Part shown: positions 58,000 through 64,000 of the stretch, in pieces
How the letters are laid out: each line of letters opens with the position of its first letter
Position numbering within the stretch: the stretch's first letter is position 1
The notes under the pieces: generated by a model
The model's database searches: none
Told to the model about the DNA's origin: nothing
Seen by the model: only the letters and a program-made list of their open reading frames with translations
Source of the DNA: Hamiltosporidium tvaerminnensis
Taxonomy: Eukaryota; Microsporidia; Dubosqiidae
DNA length: 64,000 nucleotides
Direction: 5' to 3'
NCBI GenBank assembly: GCA_022605425.2
Contig: JAKIMF020000011.1
Coordinates: 558,001-622,000 of the forward strand
Program-made: the position numbers and the translations under genes

Positions 58000-60950
58000 T
58001 CGGCTATTATAATTGGAAATCTGGCCGTAATGTTTATATCAATGTGTTAAGAAATTAACACAAAATGAAGCAGTAAAGTTTTAAGCCAAAAAAATGTAAT
58101 TCGCCGTATAATCGACACGTGGCTCGCCGAGTCATCTTTCTTAGCTGACAATACACTATATATTAATATGAGAGAAGTTTTTGTGCAAAATCAAGGAATT
58201 CTGCGAGAAGGAAATCGGAGATTTCGTGGTTTGAACTAGAAAACATCCAATGAATTCGTTGATAGTAAAGTTCTGGATCTCATTAATCGAGTAGTCGGAG
58301 AATATACCAAAGCTTATGTACCTCAGTCAATTACTGATGCCGCGTATATTATGCAGGCTGCACAAGTATGCTATGACGAAGCAACACATAAAGAGAAGCC
58401 TGGATCCGCGTCGAAAGAAAACATAGAAAATAAAATTTCTAAGGTATTACTTTCAAAAAATCTTCTCGAGAAGGCTTGTATACAGAAAAAGCTCTCTACT
58501 TAAAAACCAAAAAGCTCTAAGAGAATCATGTGAGAGTTTAAATTAAACCAAAGCAGCTTAACTGATTTTTCTATGGCTTGAAAAAAGAAGAATGAGTCTT
58601 TGAATGTCTACAAAAAGAAGATGTAAAGAATAGGAATCAAGTCTGAGAAGAGAATCATATGTTTGAGTTTTTCTGAAGTCGATTCTATTGTGAGATTTTC
58701 GAGCGAGTTTGTTCCGGCTTGTGCTAAATCGTTCAATCTCAGAATTTTGACCAAGATGTAGAAAAAAATAATGCAGTAGTTATTTTTGACGACAATTTCA
58801 CTTCTTTCTTCTCATAAACTCATCCATCTTGTTTCATTCACACGAAAAGATTATAAATGTTATAAATTGGCTGCTCAAATTGCAAGCCGCCGGATTTGAT
58901 GGTATCCTTAACTTTTAAATTCAAAAAATTACGAGTCTTTATAAATGTAATTTTAATACATTAGGCCATATGTTCAGAAGAAATATTTCAAGCGGACTGG
59001 TATGATTGTAAAATTTATCATCTGCTAACTAATGGTACAGCCAAGACTGGTTCTGATTATAAACAATCTGCTGTGTTTCGCCCTAATAAAATGTACTGAA
59101 ACAATCTTAAAGAAATGTGGGTTGATTTCGAAAATTTTTCTGTTCAAAAGAAATGATCTTTTTTGAAAAATAGAGCAAAAACTTAAATTACAAAATTGGA
59201 TCCTGAAATTATTGTGGCAAAAATATCAAAATAAAAAATTGATATTTCAGTAGGGCCGAAAAGACCCTGAACAAGTAGATTAATAAAGAATTTTCAAGAG
59301 CTAGACTTTGACCATTGGTGTTGGTGTTATGGATGGTTTCATTAAACCGAAAGCTTAATGAGAAATACAAAAAAAAGTGTCAATAAAAACGAAGGAAGTA
59401 CTAATTTTAATAAGGATCACCTTTTGATTAAGGAAAGCGCTTATTAGGCAGGATAGAAAAACAATGGAATATATAACGGGGGAAGTGCAACGGTCAATAT
59501 CTACAAACAATAATTAAAAACAACAAAGAGAAGGGTCAAGGATCAAAGTATGTGAACATACAGCTATTCATTTTAAGTAATAGACGTCTATGATATCTTA
59601 GAATAATAGAGTATATCAGAAAAATCCCAATACCTAAGTCATTTCAGGAATCAAAAATTTAATTTATAGTCTGAGTAGAGAGTTTTTACAGCAGGAGACT
59701 AAATTAAAAATGCTTATTGCAAATCATCGAGCAACATAAAAGATTTTCCCTAAAATTACATGGGTCTATTTTGACTTGAGCCGGTCGAATTCTCTAAGTT
59801 AGATTGTGCAATGCGTTCGAGATATTAAACAATAAGATAAAACTCAAATAATGGGTAAATAGCGTCAAATCTTTTCCTTTAAAGAACTTGTAAGGGGTTT
59901 ACAGTGTTGAGATCCAACTCAAACATACTCTTTTGCATATCTTCAGATTTATGAAAAAATTATAAGATACTTCAACCAGAATAGCAGAAGTTACAAAGTC
60001 GAGGAGGATATCAAAACTCAACTTGCTCTAATAGAAAAATTTTAAAAAATAAAATACAGCCCGAAAGAGGATGTCACAAGTAAGAAATTAAAAGAACCTC
60101 AACTAGCTGACTCATATAACAAAATAAAATACTAAGTAAAAGTTATACAATGCTGCAAATACCGAATTGGTAAGTGTAAATCACTCCTTAAGATGGCTAA
60201 AAAATTCAGCGTAATAACATTTGATGAAGATGTGATCTGCTATACACAGAATAGAAATGTATTATAGGGAGCACAAAATGGGACATTTCAATTCAAAATA
60301 TCTAAAAACAGTAGCCCATTATGCAACAAGATGTTAAAAATTTCTTGATTATGACTATACAGACGGCACAGGGAAGAGGCACGATGGATTCATTCGATCA
60401 AACAAAAATATACTGATTTATGTATTTAAAACGAATTAAGAGCCACTTGGTTCAGAAAATGCTGAATAAAATTCTGCAGAGATAATAGTAGAAATAAGAA
60501 TAAAAACCGATCTCGTATTCGAAATATAGATAGGATATATTCACTTATGACAAAAGCAGAATCTGATAACCCTTGTTCTAAGATGGATCACTTCCCAAGA
60601 ATCATTTCAAATCATGGAAACAGAGAATTTTGGGAAGTATGACGTTTAGAAAATTGTATATGCTTTATTTATAACTTTTAGTGTAGATATAATTCCTTAT
60701 GTGATGACCTGGGTCGATATTGGACTAAATATCATAAGACTTAAGTCAAAAGACCAAAAATATCCATAAATACTGTGATATATATGCAGTTGATAGTATG
60801 TAGAAGGCAGTCAAATATTTACTTTCTATCGTGGGATAGTCCCCGTGTCTAGACCAAATCCCGAAGATTTCTGTGAGAGTGTTATTGAAAAGGCTGTTAG
60901 GCATACACTACCAATACCTCGTTTAAAAGCAGGTAGACTTTGATAAAAAT
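58000..60950 (+). pseudogene. Degenerate LINE (non-LTR) retrotransposon
   Basis: Stop- and frameshift-ridden remnant of a reverse transcriptase ORF, readable in pieces. From 58252 there is a helical N-terminal part ('EFVDSKVLDLINRVVGEYTK'). Near 58890, 'QAAGFDGI' resembles the LINE 'PGYDGI' motif. Near 59010-59080, a piece resembles 'LLPK..dYRPItC'. Near 59770, 'WVYFDLSRSNSLS' matches motif A (Asp followed by a degenerate 'AFDS'). Near 60373, 'GKRHDGFIR', then 'EIIVEIRI' and 'IIPYVMTW' (about 60689) recall the C-terminal nuclease-like region of R2/R4-type LINEs. Such elements are common in large microsporidian genomes. It is inactive. Confidence 0.6.
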
Positions 60951-61106
60951 GGTGTTCAAATAGAAAATACAAAATATATCTTACCTTTTATTTTAGATGG
61001 CGTAATCACAATAAAGGAACCAACAATAAAAATAAAAGAAGAAGCGGATATAGAAGAAGAAAATATTATGGCGCAAATGGTGGAAAGTTATAATTACAAG
61101 AGATAA
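60927..61106 (+). pseudogene. Open C-terminal fragment (59 codons)
   Basis: An uninterrupted frame with normal protein composition ('ILPFILDGVITIKEPTIKI', then acidic residues and 'MAQMVESY'), ending at TAA 61104-61106, with no start codon until near the end. Its second half resembles the decayed sequence at 52270-52310. It may be the 3' end of a mobile-element ORF inserted next to the LINE remnant. Confidence 0.35.
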
Positions 61107-61879
61107 AATTTTTTCGCCCAGAAACTTTATTAAATAAATTAAAACACCATTATATATTATTTTAAGATATCGATTGAGTAAAACAAAAAAAGTGTCATCA
61201 AGAAGTTAAAAATAACATAGAAAATATTACCCTAAAAGGATTAATTGGCATTTCTGAAAATCTAGTTAAATTTCTATTTTTTATAGAGCTGTGATAATTA
61301 ATCACAGTCATACTTCTAAATACGATTTTTTCTAATGATCTTCTGTTTTACGTAGCATTCTATTAAAGAGTTATCCTTACCGGTTTTCGCAACAAAATTC
61401 CAAAGCTTTTTTCATAGAAGCCAACCATTTTGCTATTTTGATTCTTCGGTTGTTATCGAAATATCTCTCAAGTAGCACCATATCCTTAGGGTTAAATTTT
61501 AAGCCAAAGAAGTGTACATCTGCATCATTTTCCATACCAGCTATATATTGTTCTCGATACTTAAACGAGAATATTGTAAAAATTTCAATTTTATTGATTA
61601 ATTATCATCAATATCTACTTGATTTTCATCAAATCATATTTCGATATTTTGATCTGTATTTTTCGGGTATTCCATTAAATTAAAGCATGAAGAATGTTCT
61701 TGCACAATTGATTCTTCTTCATATTATGCAGCACATTTGTCTTTGCGATCTCTAAAGCCCCGATTGTTATACTTATTGCTTTACTCCTAGTTTGATTGTA
61801 ACAAGTACAATTTTCTTAAATAAATCGATCCAAATAATTTTGCAAGTTATTCCTAGATTCATAGTATACTCGCGCATAA
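61107..61879. other. No recognised feature
   Basis: Between the 59-codon fragment and the integrase remnant. A plus-strand frame at 61438-61683 is probably the shadow of decayed minus-strand element sequence downstream of the integrase core. Confidence 0.4.
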
Positions 61880-62290
61880 TTAACTAATATAATCTTTTAG
61901 CTTGTTCCTGACCTTCTGAATGCATTTCTCTTACACTAATAAAAGAATTGTTGAAGTCAATACATATTTGTTTTGTTCGTTCGTTTACAAACATTTCCCA
62001 TTAGATTTTGTTGAATAATATGCGCACCTTAAAGAAAATATGATTTCCGAGCGCAGTTGCAACACCGGCTGCTGACATTGTTTACAACGGTAACCAAACA
62101 AAAATTTGGTGTGTAAATCTAGAATGTGTAAGACAAATCCGTAGCCGTTATTATTTGATGAGTTTTTCCACGTCTCAACAAGATTAATCTTAATTATTTT
62201 AAATGAATAATATGCAGTTATTGTCTGAATTGCATCATTTCGCTTCGATTGTTGATAGTGCTGGCAATATTTACATATTTTAACGAATTT
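61880..62290 (-). pseudogene. Degenerate retroviral-type integrase
   Basis: Read on minus from 62290 downward, with frame changes. A Cys-x2-Cys end of a zinc-binding domain ('VKICKYCQHYQQSKRND', about 62284-62229) leads to 'ETWKNSSNNNGYGFVLHILD' (about 62180-62120), with the first catalytic Asp followed by 'HTKFLFGY'. After a gap comes 'VREMHSEGQEQAKRL' (about 61940-61893), recalling the 'HPQSQGQVER' segment around the third catalytic residue. The order and spacing fit an rve integrase of a Ty3-like or Maverick-type element. Stops and missing residues show that it is dead. It lies head-on to the LINE remnant. Confidence 0.55.
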
Positions 62291-64000
62291 TATGTTCTCT
62301 ATCGCATAGCTCTACACTATTTTCATATCTCTTCTTGGGCATTGGTTTATGCCAATATGTTCAGGAAGATAATAGCAGCTAAAAAATTGTATTGTGGTTC
62401 TTTATCATCTGCTACAACTCCTCTAATATTGTTATTAACATCTGTCGAAATACATTACTATTTTCGATATATATCGCCTATTAGTTTTAAAAACCATCGT
62501 TTCGAATTCAAATTCATAATGGATGGTAAATTTCCCGAAAAGTTTTAAGGTTTTAAAGTCTTCTAACTCTATATTTGTCAGAATGCATTTCTTTTGATAA
62601 ACTTTTAACCTGTTTAAAACACAATATTTTTTGTTGAGTCACCACATGATTATATACAAAAACACCCAACCCTTCATTGAAAGAAAGTTGCAAAAAAAAC
62701 AGCTTTACTTAAAAGTATCTTGAATCCATTTAAATTTGGATTTGGAATAGGTTCGACAATAAATAAGCATTCTATTTGACCATTTCAGATTTTTTTAAAC
62801 CTAAGATTTCGCATTAGAAAAAACGAAAAACTATAAAATTAATGTATGAAATCTATATCGAAAATACAAAAGCAAAAAAAACATATATTTTGTATTTCAT
62901 TCCCTCTGATTGGCTTTTAAGTATATGTCTCAGACAAAAAATGATATATAAGAATTTCTCAAATATTTATTCATATTTTAGTTCATTACAAAAAATGAAC
63001 AAGATAGACAAACTAATCAGCAGACATATAAAATAAAAAAGAGTGACTTCTAAAAAAAGAACTACTATCATATTTTCTTAATTCATTATTTTTTACAAAC
63101 GAATGTGTTGAAGTAGAAGTTTTGAGGAAAAATAAAGTATTAAATTGAAAATTTCTACTCCATAAAAAATGTTTACCAACAGCCAAACAAAATAAAAATA
63201 CCGTCTAAAACAAAACAGAACCGAGAAAGACGCTGATATTTAAGTAAAATTCATAATTGCCATTCTCTATATTTTTGTTTTCAATACAAGGTAAAGGTTC
63301 TTATTTTAGGTTCTCGGCTGCAAGAAAAACCAATCGATTAAAGCACATAAATCATACCTAAGTAAGAAAATATGATATTTTTTATAAAAAGAAATTGCAA
63401 TGGTTTTTCTTGACAAAATTTTAAAAAATCTGAAGAAACCAAAACGGTTGAACTCTAAAATACTCTATTTTTTGTATAAATTTTTAAAAATAAAGAACGA
63501 AGCAGAAAATCGTTTGGAAAAATCGAATATGAATGCTTTAATATGAGGAAATATCTTATTAGATACTACGCACAGCCTCATATTTCTTAACAGAGACATC
63601 TTCAAACTAATGTATCTCAATCAATCCTACACACTAACCTTATTTCTATTCTCAAGCAAGTATTTATAAACCATAATAACTCAGAGGTTTGCGAATTAAA
63701 ATTCTTGCTTGTTCGTATAAAATTATAAAAACTAATCGTCCTTGTTTGAACTATGAAAACAGGGAAATTACTTGGAGAATTGAGAATATAAATTAATATT
63801 CAACAATTCAAATACAGATTGAATTTACTCGATTTATAGTTTCGGAAAATATAACTTAAATTGTCTTTCGTTTTACAATTTAAAATCGTTGAAGCGGCAT
63901 TGGTTTTAACTGATTCGAAACTACAAATTGAAAAAATAGTGTCATATAGATTATATAAGCAAATATATGTCAATATTCTAATTATGTGCAGATGAGCAGA
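62291..64000. other. AT-rich end of the window, no supported gene
   Basis: A plus-strand frame at 62249-62548 lies antisense to the integrase remnant. A 64-aa frame at 62842-63036 from an ATG has a Lys-rich start and a hydrophobic patch but no motif or start signal, and was not accepted as a gene. Nothing else stands out. Confidence 0.5.

Noticed and set aside
62249-62548. 99-aa plus-strand frame
   Set aside because: It is antisense to and upstream of the integrase remnant; the minus strand gives a recognisable zinc-finger end, the plus strand gives nothing.
1-64000. CRISPR arrays, bacterial operons, ribosomal RNA genes
   Set aside because: No regularly spaced repeat array, Shine-Dalgarno pattern or conserved rRNA segment was seen. 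All recognisable genes are eukaryotic or mobile-element types.

Overview
The window looks like a piece of a large, AT-rich, repeat-laden microsporidian genome. The signs are a very AT-rich background, intron-less and compact but sparse genes, and a CCC/CCCC motif at or just before the start codon in most of the convincing genes. Other signs are small signal-peptide proteins with no recognisable relatives, a ricin-B-type lectin, and decayed LINE and integrase-type retroelements. A Daphnia-type microsporidium such as Hamiltosporidium would fit, but this is an inference from style, not a database match.

Conserved cellular genes are few. UPF1 (nonsense-mediated decay helicase, 11104-13467, minus) and RPN10 (proteasome ubiquitin receptor, 13982-14614, minus) are adjacent, with a purine-rich minisatellite between them. 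Secreted or host-facing candidates are the lectin (1205-2257), a signal-peptide protein kinase (5165-6531, minus, one frameshift), a duplicated large secreted protein (17081-18772 and 54172-55879, the second with a 1-base T-run indel), a 230-aa secreted protein (25896-26588, minus) and a few doubtful small ones.

The most unusual object is at 32845-35964. About 57-bp terminal inverted repeats enclose nothing but an archaeo-eukaryotic-type primase ORF and a D5-type superfamily 3 helicase ORF. The start codon sits 14 nt inside one repeat and the stop 28 nt inside the other. The two ORFs overlap by 40 nt in the -1 frame. It looks like a minimal self-replicating mobile element of virus or plasmid descent, with no integrase or transposase in view.

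The rest is mostly gene-poor AT-rich DNA with repeats. Family A (about 220 bp, copies at 19.4, 30.8 and 47.5 kb) has a conserved hairpin. Family B (about 710 bp, at 3.8-4.5 and 24.7-25.4 kb) shares its head with family C (about 225 bp, SINE-like, at 2.65, 27.2 and 36.3 kb). A decayed LINE lies at 58.0-60.95 kb and a decayed retroviral-type integrase at 61.9-62.3 kb. Three genes (kinase, primase-helicase, second paralogue) are each broken at a homopolymer by a single base. This points either to sequencing error or to slippage.
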